NCBI GenBank assembly: GCA_938003885.1
Contig: CALKWT010000250.1
Span: forward strand, 1-35,423
Origin: an uncultured Balneolaceae bacterium
Lineage (GTDB): Bacteria > Bacteroidota > Rhodothermia > Balneolales > Balneolaceae
Length of the DNA stretch: 35,423 nucleotides
Direction of reading: 5' to 3'
The notes below the pieces were generated by a model. It ran no database searches, was not told the DNA's origin, and saw only the letters and a list, made by a program, of their open reading frames with translations. Positions within the stretch are counted from its first letter, which is position 1. Every line of letters starts with the position of its first letter. Position numbers and translations under genes: made by a program. This document shows, in pieces, positions 9,035-18,078 of the stretch.

Positions 9035-10207
9035 TTATTCAATATACAAGTTTTTGGCAGACTGCCATCCGGTAAACAGTTTGATAACGGTCACCACAAA
9101 GAGAAGGCTAAACGGAATTTGCCAGTTATCTGAAAAGTCGTAAACAGCTCCGAATATTACAGGCCCGGTTGCTGCGATGGTGTAACCGACAGATTGCGCC
9201 AGCCCGGACAGGCTGTTGGCTGTCTCCACCGTGCGGGTTCGCAACACAATAAAAAGCAGTGCCATTCCAAAGCTGGCCCCTGTAGCAAATCCAAGTACCG
9301 ACACCCAGAACAGCATCAGGTCCAAAGAAGAGAGCATAATGCCACCCAGGGCGGTAAACTCCATCACAATGATTACCAGAATCGGGAAATGCTGTCTCTT
9401 CCGTTCAGCTGCCCATGCGGGTAATATCAGCGATCCAAACATACCCACTGCCTGCATGGCAGCGACCAGCCACCCGGCTCTGGTTGCACTCATTCCCCGC
9501 TCTACAAGGATTTCAGGCAACCAGGCTGCGAGCACATAGAAGATGAGCGACTGAAAGCCCATGAATATGGAGATGTTCCAGGCGAGCGGGGATTTGATCA
9601 GCCCTTTCATCGAGGCCAGAAAACTTTGTCTTTGAACAACCGGCTTATCATCTTTCAGCTGGGGTAACCATACGATCAGGGTAAAAAGGGAGAGGGTTCC
9701 CCAAATCCCGAGGGAGAATCGCCAGCCTAACCCTGTACCTTCCGACAGGGGCACACTGATGCCGGAAGCTACAGCAGCACCGAGCGCCAGAATAGCTGAA
9801 TAGATACCGGTCAGCACACCGACAGAACCGGGAAACCGTTCTTTGATGATTCCCGGCAGCAGCACATTTCCAAGGGCAATCCCAATACCCAAAATGCCGG
9901 TACCGATAAAAAGCACAGGGTTATAGGGAAGAACACGAAGAAAAGAACCGGCCGTCAGAAGAAGCAGTGCGAAGGCCATGGTTCCGGCGGTCCCCATTTT
10001 TCGGGTAAGCAGGGAGGTGAGTATTGAAAATATACCGAGGGCGAGAATCGGGAGGGTGGTCAAAAAGCCGATCATTGAGTTGCTCAAGCCGGTGTCCAGG
10101 CGTATCTCTTGAACCAGTGGGCCGACAACTGTAAGCGGGGGTCTCAGATTTAGGGAGATGAGAACAATCGCTGCAAGAAGTAAAAATCCGTTCTGTTTAG
10201 AAGACAA
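9035..10207 (-). CDS. MFS transporter, CynX/NimT family
   Basis: A 390-residue major facilitator protein with about 12 hydrophobic segments. The N-terminus LISLNLRPPLTVVGPLVQEIRLDTGLSNSMIGFLTTLPI is characteristic of the CynX/NimT (cyanate/2-nitroimidazole) branch, and the first-half loop LTRKMGT corresponds to the MFS motif between helices 2 and 3. Members export or import small anions and drugs, and the substrate cannot be read from sequence. It is divergent from pyrR across 147 bp and separated from sucC by 216 bp, so it is probably monocistronic. The start is placed at the first Met before KQNGFLLLAAIVL, where the first helix begins. Confidence 0.88.
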   Translation of the reverse strand: MSSKQNGFLLLAAIVLISLNLRPPLTVVGPLVQEIRLDTGLSNSMIGFLTTLPILALGIFSILTSLLTRKMGTAGTMAFALLLLTAGSFLRVLPYNPVLFIGTGILGIGIALGNVLLPGIIKERFPGSVGVLTGIYSAILALGAAVASGISVPLSEGTGLGWRFSLGIWGTLSLFTLIVWLPQLKDDKPVVQRQSFLASMKGLIKSPLAWNISIFMGFQSLIFYVLAAWLPEILVERGMSATRAGWLVAAMQAVGMFGSLILPAWAAERKRQHFPILVIIVMEFTALGGIMLSSLDLMLFWVSVLGFATGASFGMALLFIVLRTRTVETANSLSGLAQSVGYTIAATGPVIFGAVYDFSDNWQIPFSLLFVVTVIKLFTGWQSAKNLYIE

Positions 10208-10342
10208 TGGAATAGTATTTTAGAATCTTTTACAAGATACGGATTTACCGGCTTTGAAATGGGTTAAAAGAAACCGGGTGGCGGTGAAGATGGAAAACGC
10301 ATTGTTTTACACACAGGCAATCCATAATTTTCAACGAATGAG

Positions 10343-10350
10343 AAGGAGGT
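10343..10350 (+). promoter_or_regulatory. strong Shine-Dalgarno for pyrR, supports a TTG start
   Basis: AAGGAGGT at 10343-10350 is a near-perfect anti-16S match. It lies 4 bp before TTG at 10355 but 22 bp before the first in-frame ATG at 10373, so translation most likely starts at the TTG. Confidence 0.75.
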
Positions 10351-10354
10351 CTCT

Positions 10355-10903
10355 TTGGAAAAAGCTAAAATAATGACGGAAACGGATCTGAACCGTACCT
10401 ACATGAGGTTTGCGCATCAGTTTCTTGAACCCTATGACAGCCCGGATACACCTGCTATCATCGGCATGCAGACCAGGGGTGTCTATATAGGAAAACGGAT
10501 CCATTCGATCATCTTTGATCACCTGGGTATCCAGCCTGATTTCGGAGTGCTGGATGTAACTTTTTACCGTGACGACTTCCGATCCAAATTAAAAATACCG
10601 GAAGTGAAGGTGACCGAAATTCCTTTTGACCTCTATAACCGGGATATCATTCTGGTGGATGACGTGCTCTACACTGGCCGGACGGTCCGGTCAGCCATGG
10701 ATGCACTGATGTCGTATGGACGGCCCCGGTCCATAAAATTTTGCTGTATGATAGACAGAGGGCACCGGGAACTGCCTGTCCGGGCCGACTATACCGGAAT
10801 GTTCGTACCAACCCATTCAGATGAAGAAGTGATGGTAAAAGTAAAAGAACTTGATGACGAAGACGCCGTGTACGTTGTAAAAGGGAGAGGGGCGGATGTC
10901 TGA
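10355..10903 (+). CDS. pyrR: PyrR bifunctional pyrimidine regulator / uracil phosphoribosyltransferase
   Basis: PyrR proteins bind pyr mRNA in the presence of UMP and often have uracil phosphoribosyltransferase activity. The 182-residue product has the PRPP-binding loop ILVDDVLYTGRTVRSAMDAL. It also has family segments IIGMQTRGVYIGKRI, VTFYRDDF and CCMIDRGHRELPVRADYTG. TTG is preferred as start because of the strong ribosome-binding site just upstream; an ATG lies six codons in. It overlaps pyrB by 8 bp, so the two are coupled. I found no clear PyrR anti-antiterminator or terminator leader in the 147-bp upstream spacer, so mRNA attenuation here is unsupported. Confidence 0.95.
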   Translation: MEKAKIMTETDLNRTYMRFAHQFLEPYDSPDTPAIIGMQTRGVYIGKRIHSIIFDHLGIQPDFGVLDVTFYRDDFRSKLKIPEVKVTEIPFDLYNRDIILVDDVLYTGRTVRSAMDALMSYGRPRSIKFCCMIDRGHRELPVRADYTGMFVPTHSDEEVMVKVKELDDEDAVYVVKGRGADV

Positions 10904-11849
10904 AATTCCGGAAAAAAGCTTCCGTTTTAATCAAAAACACCTGCTGGGCCTGTATCATTATTCTGAAGAGGATATCCGCTATGTTCTCGAGCAGACCAAA
11001 ACCTTCAGGGAAGTACTGGAACGTCCCGTTCCGAAGATACCCACTCTCCGGGATACCACCATTGTGAATCTGTTCTATGAAAACAGTACCCGAACCCGCC
11101 TCTCTTTTGAGCTTGCCCAAAAAAGGATGGGGGCCGATGTGGTCAACTTCTCTGCCAGTACATCCAGTACCCGAAAGGGAGAGTCGCTTAAGGATACCAT
11201 ACGCAATATCAGCTCGATGAAGATCGATATGGTGGTTGTCCGGCATCAGAGCCCCGGTACGCCCCATTTTCTGACGCGGTGCGTCGATGCGACGATCATC
11301 AACGCGGGGGATGGAGCCCATGAGCACCCCACCCAGGCTCTGCTCGATATGTTCACCATCCAGCAGATTCATCCTGATCTCAAAGGGAAAAAGGTGGCAA
11401 TTATCGGAGATATCAGTCACAGCCGGGTCGTCAGATCCAATATTATCGGCCTGAAGAAGCTGGGCGCAGAGGTGGCGGTGTGCGGCCCCAAAACATTGAT
11501 GCCGGCCTTTGTTGACCATCTGGGCGTGGAAGTCTCCTATAACCTGGAGGAGGTGCTGGCCTGGTGCGATATGGCAATGGCACTCAGAATTCAGCTGGAA
11601 CGAATCGGTGCTGTGACAGATCTCTTCCCCAGTTTGCGTGAGTACCATGAATTATTCGGGATCAAGATGCACCATCTGGAGAAATATCCCGATTTCAAGG
11701 TGATGCACCCGGGGCCCATCAACCGGGGGGTAGAGATCGAGAGTGCCGTGGCTGACAGCGGCCGGACGGTTATCCTGGATCAGGTGACCAACGGGCTGGC
11801 TGTACGTATGGCCATTCTTTATCTGCTCAGCGGGGGAACCCGGATTTAG
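10896..11849 (+). CDS. pyrB: aspartate carbamoyltransferase catalytic subunit
   Basis: PyrB condenses carbamoyl phosphate with aspartate, the first committed step of pyrimidine synthesis. The 317-residue protein has the carbamoyl-phosphate loop STRTRLSFE (S64-E72), the 80s-loop equivalent SSTRKGESLKDT with its Lys at about 94, HPTQALLD (H144-D151), and MHPGPINRGVEIE near the C-terminus. Length is normal. It overlaps pyrR by 8 bp. No pyrI regulatory subunit or pyrC follows; the gene ends inside the 3' end of the convergent EamA transporter gene (23-bp overlap). Confidence 0.97.
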   Translation: MSEIPEKSFRFNQKHLLGLYHYSEEDIRYVLEQTKTFREVLERPVPKIPTLRDTTIVNLFYENSTRTRLSFELAQKRMGADVVNFSASTSSTRKGESLKDTIRNISSMKIDMVVVRHQSPGTPHFLTRCVDATIINAGDGAHEHPTQALLDMFTIQQIHPDLKGKKVAIIGDISHSRVVRSNIIGLKKLGAEVAVCGPKTLMPAFVDHLGVEVSYNLEEVLAWCDMAMALRIQLERIGAVTDLFPSLREYHELFGIKMHHLEKYPDFKVMHPGPINRGVEIESAVADSGRTVILDQVTNGLAVRMAILYLLSGGTRI

Positions 11850-12759
11850 TAACGGTCTCTTTTCTGCTGGCATTGCCTCTGCGTGTGATCAAAATTCCGG
11901 CGATCACGACCGCCGATCCCAGATACTGAAGAGGCTGAAGGGCCTCTCCCAGCAGGATCAGGCCAAACAGCAGGCCGAGTACAGGCACCAGGTTCTGGTA
12001 GGTGGCTGTTCGAACCACCCCCACTTTTTTAAGGCCGTTATTCCAGATCAGGTAGGCCAGCCCGATAGAGAGGAGGCCGCTGTAGATAGCTCCGGACCAT
12101 GCTGCGGTTGAAAGTCCGCCCCAATCCACGTCCGGATAGAAAGGGATGGCCACGAGAATAAAGGAGATGGCGCCTGAGGTGGTCATGAAAGTGGAAAATT
12201 GAAGAGGCGTGTAACGTCCCAGAAATGGTTTCGTGAGTAGTGTAAATGCACCCCAGACAATTGCGGAGAGGGTGATCAGAATATCGCCTGTAAAGGAGTC
12301 TGACCCGAAGGAGATTGGGTTCTCGCCGAACATGATAATGAGCAGCACCCCGGCAAATGCAAAAAAAATACCCAGCGCTGCCAACCGGTTTATTTTCTCC
12401 ACCCCGAAGAGGTGTGAGAAAAGTGCGACCCAAATGGGAATCGTGCCGAGCAGAACCGCTGCATTTGCCGCATAAGTGAGATCAATTCCGATGATGAACA
12501 GCCCCTGATAGATCAGGTTGCCCAGGATGCTGATCGGGATCAGCCATTTCCAGTCCTTCTTATGGATGGTCATCCCCCCTTCCCGCCGAATCAGAACTGC
12601 CCACATGAAGAGAGCAGCCAGTACGAACCGTACCATGTTGAATGTATAAGGGTCAAATTCGACAAGTGTAGCTTTAATTACCGTGAAGTTCAAAGCCCAA
12701 ATGACCGCAATAAAGGCAAGGGAGAGGTCCGTCCCTATGTTGGAAAACCGTTCTTTCAT
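11827..12759 (-). CDS. EamA-family (DMT) transporter
   Basis: A 310-residue drug/metabolite transporter with two EamA repeats of about five helices each. The first begins LSLAFIAVIWALNFTVIKATLVEFDPYTFNMVRF (about 12-45); the second covers about 155-290, with WGAFTLLTKPFLGRYTPLQF and GLLFGLILLGEALQPLQYLGSAVVIAGILI. The short basic tail is typical. Such proteins export amino acids, nucleosides or other metabolites, and the substrate here is unknown. The last 23 bp overlap the end of pyrB on the other strand. It is divergent from the DUF4293 gene over a 116-bp spacer. A second, different EamA gene follows at 13290. Confidence 0.88.
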   Translation of the reverse strand: MKERFSNIGTDLSLAFIAVIWALNFTVIKATLVEFDPYTFNMVRFVLAALFMWAVLIRREGGMTIHKKDWKWLIPISILGNLIYQGLFIIGIDLTYAANAAVLLGTIPIWVALFSHLFGVEKINRLAALGIFFAFAGVLLIIMFGENPISFGSDSFTGDILITLSAIVWGAFTLLTKPFLGRYTPLQFSTFMTTSGAISFILVAIPFYPDVDWGGLSTAAWSGAIYSGLLSIGLAYLIWNNGLKKVGVVRTATYQNLVPVLGLLFGLILLGEALQPLQYLGSAVVIAGILITRRGNASRKETVTKSGFPR

Positions 12760-12875
12760 GATGATAAAAAGGGCATAATATACGACAGTTTTTCCCCGGT
12801 TGTTAGAAATCGAACAGGGATCTTCATATATTTCTGCGATTCAAGTGACTAATAAAAATATTCAAATCGAATAAC

Positions 12876-13283
12876 GTGATACAGCGCCCGCAAACTGCTT
12901 ACCTTTTCATCGCCACTCTGCTTAACCTGACTGTTTTCTTCACACAGATCTACCAGACAGCCATACAGGATCCGTCCGTATGGATCGGATACAGCTTTAC
13001 CATCGGCCTGGCACTCTCAATGATTGTCGCCTTTGCTGCAATTTTCCTCTTCAAGAACAGAATCCTGCAGATGAAAGTGGCCAAAGCATCTGTCTATCTG
13101 CAGGCAGCGGTCACCGGTATCGCAGCCGGTATGCTGATCTCTTCGGGAGGGTTGGGCAGGCATCTTCTGGGGGATATCATCGGTTTTCTGATCATCGCCC
13201 TCTCTCTGGTCTTGTTATGGATGGCCTCGCGACAAATTAAGAAAGATGAAGACCTTGTCCGATCGATGGACAGGATTCGGTAA
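12876..13283 (+). CDS. DUF4293 family small membrane protein
   Basis: A 135-residue four-helix membrane protein starting with GTG (MIQRPQTAYLFIATLLNLTVFF). The opening MIQRxQT-Y-L and the closing RQIKKDEDLVRSMDRIR are the signature ends of DUF4293, a family I know only from Bacteroidota-like bacteria and with no established function. Hydrophobic segments lie at about 8-26, 39-60, 68-90 and 97-118. The stop is 6 bp before the start of the downstream EamA gene in the same frame, so the two are probably cotranscribed. The ribosome-binding site is poor, as is common in this group. Confidence 0.82.
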   Translation: MIQRPQTAYLFIATLLNLTVFFTQIYQTAIQDPSVWIGYSFTIGLALSMIVAFAAIFLFKNRILQMKVAKASVYLQAAVTGIAAGMLISSGGLGRHLLGDIIGFLIIALSLVLLWMASRQIKKDEDLVRSMDRIR

Positions 13284-13289
13284 TCCGGT

Positions 13290-14219
13290 TTGAAAAGCTC
13301 ATCGAAAAATAGAGCTCCGGTTCTTACGCTGGTGCTTTTGCTTTCATTTGTGCTGATCACCTTTGGACTCGCTCCACTGATCGTTCGCTATGCCACCGAT
13401 GTAGAACCGATGGTACTGGCATCACTAAGAACCGGTTTTTCCGCTCTGTTTCTTTTCCCCTTCTGGCTGTACAAGAGAAAAAATAGCGGAGAAGATGTAA
13501 AACCGACAGGCCATAAGGGGCTCCTTCTTCTGGCAGGACTTGCCCTGGGCCTGCACTTTACATTGTGGATCTCTTCGCTGCATTACACCTCCGTCGCTTC
13601 AGCAACTGTCCTGGCAACCATTCATCCAGTCCTTCTGATCGTTCTGGAAAAAGTGATTTTTAAAAGGCATTTCCGGCCGCTGGTCTGGATTGGAGTGCTG
13701 GGGGCCTTTGCAGGTTCTGCGCTGCTCGCTATCTCCAATGATACGCAGGGCGGGCTCTTTCCAGACGCCTGGCTCGGAAATCTGTTCGCTTTTGCGGCCG
13801 CCATCTGCTTTGTCCTCTATTTTCTGTTGGGAAACAGAATAAGGCAGCAAACAGCCTGGATCGACTATGTCTTCTATGTCTACAGCTCTGCTGCCCTCAC
13901 CTGTCTTGTGCTGACGCTCTTCTGGGTGGGATCTTCTCCTGCAATCAGTGGAACCGCAGTTCTGGCAGGGGTTCTGCTTGCGGTCGGGCCTACGATACTG
14001 GGCCACGGGTCGATGAATTACGTTGTTAAATATGTCTCCCCCACGCTGCTCTCCACAGTGATCTTGATGGAAGTCGTTATCGCTGCCCTCGGAGCCTGGC
14101 TTCTCTTTGGTGAGGTGCCCGGCATTCGCTCTTTGCTGGCCATGGCCATTATTATCGGAGGGGTTGCACTGACGTGGGCACACAGACGGAACGGCGGAAG
14201 AGAAGAACCTGTACTGTAG
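13290..14219 (+). CDS. EamA-family (DMT) transporter, second copy
   Basis: A 309-residue protein with two EamA repeats: LVLLLSFVLITFGLAPLIVRYATDVEPMVLASLRTGFSALFL in the first half, and LGNLFAFAAAICFVLYFLLGNRIRQQ with a closing LWLLFGEVPG-like region in the second. TTG at 13290 is the only plausible early start, because a stop (the DUF4293 TAA) lies three codons upstream in the same frame. GTG codons within the first helix are alternatives. It differs clearly from the transporter at 11827-12759, so this is not a recent duplicate. Substrate is unknown. Confidence 0.85.
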   Translation: MKSSSKNRAPVLTLVLLLSFVLITFGLAPLIVRYATDVEPMVLASLRTGFSALFLFPFWLYKRKNSGEDVKPTGHKGLLLLAGLALGLHFTLWISSLHYTSVASATVLATIHPVLLIVLEKVIFKRHFRPLVWIGVLGAFAGSALLAISNDTQGGLFPDAWLGNLFAFAAAICFVLYFLLGNRIRQQTAWIDYVFYVYSSAALTCLVLTLFWVGSSPAISGTAVLAGVLLAVGPTILGHGSMNYVVKYVSPTLLSTVILMEVVIAALGAWLLFGEVPGIRSLLAMAIIIGGVALTWAHRRNGGREEPVL

Positions 14220-14609
14220 ATAGATGGAAATCAGGAAAGAGGTCCGGGATGAGAAACTGTGTATTCTCTCCACAAATCGCACATCATTGCCAAAAGCAGG
14301 CAGCTGTTAAAATTGAGAAGGTGGATATTCTGCCACGGTGTAATCTCTTAAAGCATTGAAGTAAAATAAGTTAAGACGAGGAAGCGGCCCCGGGAATGCC
14401 GATGGAACTTTATCTGAGCGAAGACGTACAACAATTCGTCTTTATTTAGCGTTTATACAGAATAATTGGGAGAGGTATTGTTATTTCATTAATAAATCGT
14501 GTCATGTTACTCACATTACGAATGATCCATTTCGATAAAACTCTGCATTCAGAAGTCAGAGAATCACTGAGGGAAACCATCTGATAAGCAGGAACTAAAC
14601 CTGTAAATC
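14220..14609. other. intergenic region, no gene seen
   Basis: This 390-bp spacer lies between the second EamA gene and the mltF-like gene, both on the plus strand. A short hairpin, AAGACG (14421-14426) with CGTCTT (14437-14442) followed by TATTT, is a weak candidate terminator. The A+T-rich stretch 14460-14500 may hold the downstream promoter, but I see no TAnnTTTG match. Short frames here have no recognisable features. Confidence 0.5.
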
Positions 14610-16133
14610 ATGGCTAATATAATACCTATGGTAAACCGTACACGGTTTCTTACACTAGTTTTCTCTTTTCTGCTACTCTCAACCCTATCATGCAGTCATA
14701 AGGAGAATCGTACTGAGAGTTCAGAACAAGACGACCTGGTACTGTCTGAGCCGGTTGAACGCGATTTTCAGCAGATCAAAGAGTCCGGGATCCTCCGGAT
14801 GATCACGCATTACAGCACAAACACCTACTTTCTAAATCAGGGTATAGAAGCTGGTTTTGAATATGATCTGGTGAAAGAGTTCGCCAACGAGCACGACCTT
14901 GCAGTGGAGGTGGTGATTGTAGGCGCGAATGAAAACCCGTTTGAACTGCTGAATTCAGGAGCGGGGGACGTGATCGCTGCCAACTATACAGTAACTCCGG
15001 AACGCAGCAAAATCGCTGAATTCACGCGCCTCTATAATTTGGTAGACCAGATGATTGTATACTCCTCTGATATTACCAATCCGCCCGCAACACTGGAGGA
15101 GCTTGCCAGGAGGAAAATTCCGGTCCATGTTCAGGAAAACAGCTCCTACCATACGCAGCTGAAAACGTTACAGGCGGCGGGCATCCAGCTCAATATCATA
15201 CCGTTCACCGACGCACTCGACACTGAAACAGCCCTTATGCAGGTCTCTAACGGGACATTTATGGCCACTGTTTCTGACGACAATATATTTCATGCCACCA
15301 ATCGGTATCTGGGAGGGTTGCACGCAGGGCCGGTGATTGCAGAGTCAGATTCCATCGCCTGGGCTGTCAGAAAAAATGCTCCCGAGCTGACCAATCATAT
15401 GAACAGATTCCTGTTCAAGCATTTCAGGATTGAGGAAGGCCGGGAGACCCCGAAGAGATCGGCATTTCTGAATATTCTCAGAAAGAAATACTTTGTGAGT
15501 ACCCAGCAGATAGCAGGCCACCAGATTTCGGACTGGAATCATCAATCCCTGGGAATGATCTCGCCGTATGACGAACTGGTCAAAAGCGTAGCTGACTCAG
15601 TGGGAATTGACTGGCTGATGCTGACCTCCATTATTGCGCAGGAGTCGGGGTTTGATCCCGGCAGCAAGAGCTGGGCGGGTGCTGTCGGGCTGATGCAGGT
15701 GATGCCGCAGTTTGTGGAAACACCTTATGAACAACTCTATGACCCGATGAACAATATTTTGCAAGGTGCGAGGATCATTAAGCAGCATATGGATCATTAC
15801 GACTACATGGATGAATCCAATCAGCTCGCATTTGCACTGGCCACCTACAATGTGGGGATGGGGCATATGGCGGATGCCCGGCGCATTGCGATTGACCAGA
15901 ATAAAAATCCGAACGACTGGGAGCATGTTTCCGATTCGCTCGTGAAATTGATGCAGCGCAGGTTCTACAAGGATGCACGATATGGATATGCACGGGGGAT
16001 TGAGCCGGTACGCTATGTGGAGGAGATCTCCAACCGGTACCGGACTTACCAGAGTGTCATCGCACTTGCCGAAGAGCAGCAGCGAGCCGGTTATGTCAAC
16101 CTGATGATGCACGGATTTATCCAGACGCCCTGA
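14610..16133 (+). CDS. MltF-like membrane-bound lytic murein transglycosylase
   Basis: A 507-residue fusion of a solute-binding protein family 3 domain (about 55-280) and a C-terminal SLT goltase-type lytic transglycosylase domain (about 320-490), the MltF architecture. The catalytic Glu is E345 in LTSIIAQESGFDP, followed by the SLT motifs AGAVGLMQVMPQ and ATYNVGMGH. A hydrophobic signal (about 10-27) ends in STLSC with Cys28, a non-standard but plausible lipobox, so a periplasm-facing outer-membrane lipoprotein is likely. It cleaves peptidoglycan glycan strands to 1,6-anhydro-muropeptides. The amino-acid-binding-like domain is thought to regulate activity in this family. A second in-frame ATG at 14628 would give a shorter signal. 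It is monocistronic. Confidence 0.9.
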   Translation: MANIIPMVNRTRFLTLVFSFLLLSTLSCSHKENRTESSEQDDLVLSEPVERDFQQIKESGILRMITHYSTNTYFLNQGIEAGFEYDLVKEFANEHDLAVEVVIVGANENPFELLNSGAGDVIAANYTVTPERSKIAEFTRLYNLVDQMIVYSSDITNPPATLEELARRKIPVHVQENSSYHTQLKTLQAAGIQLNIIPFTDALDTETALMQVSNGTFMATVSDDNIFHATNRYLGGLHAGPVIAESDSIAWAVRKNAPELTNHMNRFLFKHFRIEEGRETPKRSAFLNILRKKYFVSTQQIAGHQISDWNHQSLGMISPYDELVKSVADSVGIDWLMLTSIIAQESGFDPGSKSWAGAVGLMQVMPQFVETPYEQLYDPMNNILQGARIIKQHMDHYDYMDESNQLAFALATYNVGMGHMADARRIAIDQNKNPNDWEHVSDSLVKLMQRRFYKDARYGYARGIEPVRYVEEISNRYRTYQSVIALAEEQQRAGYVNLMMHGFIQTP

Positions 16134-16337
16134 GTATCGCTGCCAGACTTCCGGAGTTTTATCGCGCTCCTTCTCATTTCTGAGGAGAAGTTAAACAGGC
16201 ATATCACCGCACATACAGAGAGAGGTCCAAACTTCACGATGGCCCGGCCGTGTAGATCGGGCGTCAATGTAAGATTTGAACCCTCTTCCCCCGGCCTGTT
16301 GATTCAGTTCTGGCTGAAGCTTGTGAAGGAGGTGATT

Positions 16338-18065
16338 CTACTCAATAACCTTGAGGATCAGCAAGGTAAGGTCGTCGGATATATTGTTGTGGCTGTACCC
16401 GTTCACATCCGTTATAATGGCATCCAGTATCTCGCTGGTCGTAGCCGATCTGTTTTTGAGGATCGATTGCTGAAGGCGCTCCACACCGAACTCTTTCTCT
16501 TCCTGATTTACAGGGGATGCTTCTGTTACCCCATCCGTATAACATACCAGCAGATCCCCCCGGTTCAGCTGTATCGTGGTCTGTACGTAGGGAATCGTAG
16601 ATTCCAGGGCTCCCAGCAGAAGCCCCCCCTCGGAGAGCTCTTCAAACGTTTCACTCCCGTTCCTGAGGAGTAACGGGGGATTGTGGCCTGCATTTACATA
16701 ACTGAGGGTCTGGTGATCGCTGTTGTATTTTGCCCAGAAGAAGGTGATAAACTTGTCCGCCGGAGTATTCTTGTACATGATGGAGTTCATGCGTTCGGTC
16801 GCTTCCTTTAGAGAGATCTCTACGGGCAACAGAACATGCAGCATCGACTGCAGATTCGCCATAAGAAGGGCGGCAGGAACCCCTTTCCCCGTTACATCAG
16901 CAATGGAGAGGATTGTGCTGCCATCAGGCGTTGTGGCGACATCAAAATAATCTCCTCCCACCTCTCTGGATGAGACGGTTTTGGCAGCAAGATCGGTTCC
17001 TGGAATTTCTGGAACGGGGTCCGGCAGCAGGCCTTGCTGTATCGACTTTGCAATGGAGAGTTCCTCTTCCATTCTCTCCATGTCGATCTGTTCTTCCAGA
17101 AAGAACGTTTTCTGAATCGAGATCACGGCCAGATTGGCAAGGGATTTGAGGAAGTTAATATCGTTCTCATTAAAATCCACTCTGTTTACCCGCTGCCCCA
17201 CACCAATTAACGCAACCTGTGTGTTTTGAATGGAGATAGGAATGAGTGCAGAAATTCCATTCTCTGTAACCCATGGGTGCTTTTCTTCCTCCTCCCAATC
17301 GGAAACAAAGATATCGGAACGCACCTCATTGAAGATCTTTTCGACCTCCTGTTGAGACAAACTGGTGTTCAGGCCGTTGTAGGTGATCAGCCTGGGAGTA
17401 TCTTCATTTTGATACACCAGGAAAAATGTCCGGATAAAGAGCTGCCCCAGAAGAGTCAGTTTGAAAATACGGGCGATCTGTTTGCGGTCTGTCAGAACGT
17501 TGAACTCTTTTGAGAGATCGAAAAGTGTGTTCAATTCGTGGATTCTGCGATCCAGATTTCGATGTGTTTTTTTTAGCTCTTCGAAGAGTTCAGAATTCAC
17601 GAGCGCAGCAGTGGAGATCAGGCAGAGGCTTTCCACAAACTCAAGCTCGTGCTTGTAGAACTGCTGTTTGTTGGCTTTGGGGCCGAGTAAAAGATACCCG
17701 TGATGGTGATCCATCGTTCTCAAATTAAAAAGCCTGAACTTTCCCTTCTCTTCATCGCGAATCACCTCCTCCAGGCCCGTTACCGTTTCCATGGAGAAGT
17801 AGGAGCGCTCTTTCTTTGCAGCAGGCACAGAAATTTCAAACGTTTCACCCTTTTGAAGATGAGGCAAACCTTTTGCTTCTTTCAGAATATACTGGCCGTT
17901 TGACGTGTTATCATGGATAAAAACAGCGGATCTGGTGGCCAGTAGCCTCCCCATGATAATGAGCAACAGGTTGTTCAATATAAAAGAGCTGTCTCGCGAT
18001 TCAACCAGAATCCTGCTGGTTTCCAGTACAGTTTTTAATTCGAACGCAGATTTGTTGTTATTCAA
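16338..18065 (-). CDS. GAF-GAF-PP2C (SpoIIE/RsbU-type) serine phosphatase
   Basis: A 575-residue protein with two GAF-like sensory regions (about 12-155 and 178-320), a helical linker with EEQIDMERMEEELSIAKSIQQGLLPDP (signalling helix entering the phosphatase), and a PP2C/SpoIIE domain (about 360-575). Metal-binding acidic residues are visible in GGDYFD (D372) and SIADVTGKG (D390), plus NAGHNPPLLL and VCYTDGVTEA later. RsbU-type enzymes dephosphorylate a STAS antagonist so that it sequesters an HATPase anti-sigma kinase. The two partners lie immediately upstream (18079-18510 and 18522-18875), giving a complete partner switch. No transmembrane segment is apparent, so sensing is probably cytoplasmic. 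The target of the switch is not in the window. Confidence 0.9.
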   Translation of the reverse strand: MNNNKSAFELKTVLETSRILVESRDSSFILNNLLLIIMGRLLATRSAVFIHDNTSNGQYILKEAKGLPHLQKGETFEISVPAAKKERSYFSMETVTGLEEVIRDEEKGKFRLFNLRTMDHHHGYLLLGPKANKQQFYKHELEFVESLCLISTAALVNSELFEELKKTHRNLDRRIHELNTLFDLSKEFNVLTDRKQIARIFKLTLLGQLFIRTFFLVYQNEDTPRLITYNGLNTSLSQQEVEKIFNEVRSDIFVSDWEEEEKHPWVTENGISALIPISIQNTQVALIGVGQRVNRVDFNENDINFLKSLANLAVISIQKTFFLEEQIDMERMEEELSIAKSIQQGLLPDPVPEIPGTDLAAKTVSSREVGGDYFDVATTPDGSTILSIADVTGKGVPAALLMANLQSMLHVLLPVEISLKEATERMNSIMYKNTPADKFITFFWAKYNSDHQTLSYVNAGHNPPLLLRNGSETFEELSEGGLLLGALESTIPYVQTTIQLNRGDLLVCYTDGVTEASPVNQEEKEFGVERLQQSILKNRSATTSEILDAIITDVNGYSHNNISDDLTLLILKVIE

Positions 18066-18078
18066 CGGTTATAAGAAT

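Noticed and set aside
10208..10354. PyrR attenuator (binding loop plus terminator/antiterminator) upstream of pyrR
   Set aside because: I looked for the conserved PyrR-binding loop and a U-tract terminator and found neither.
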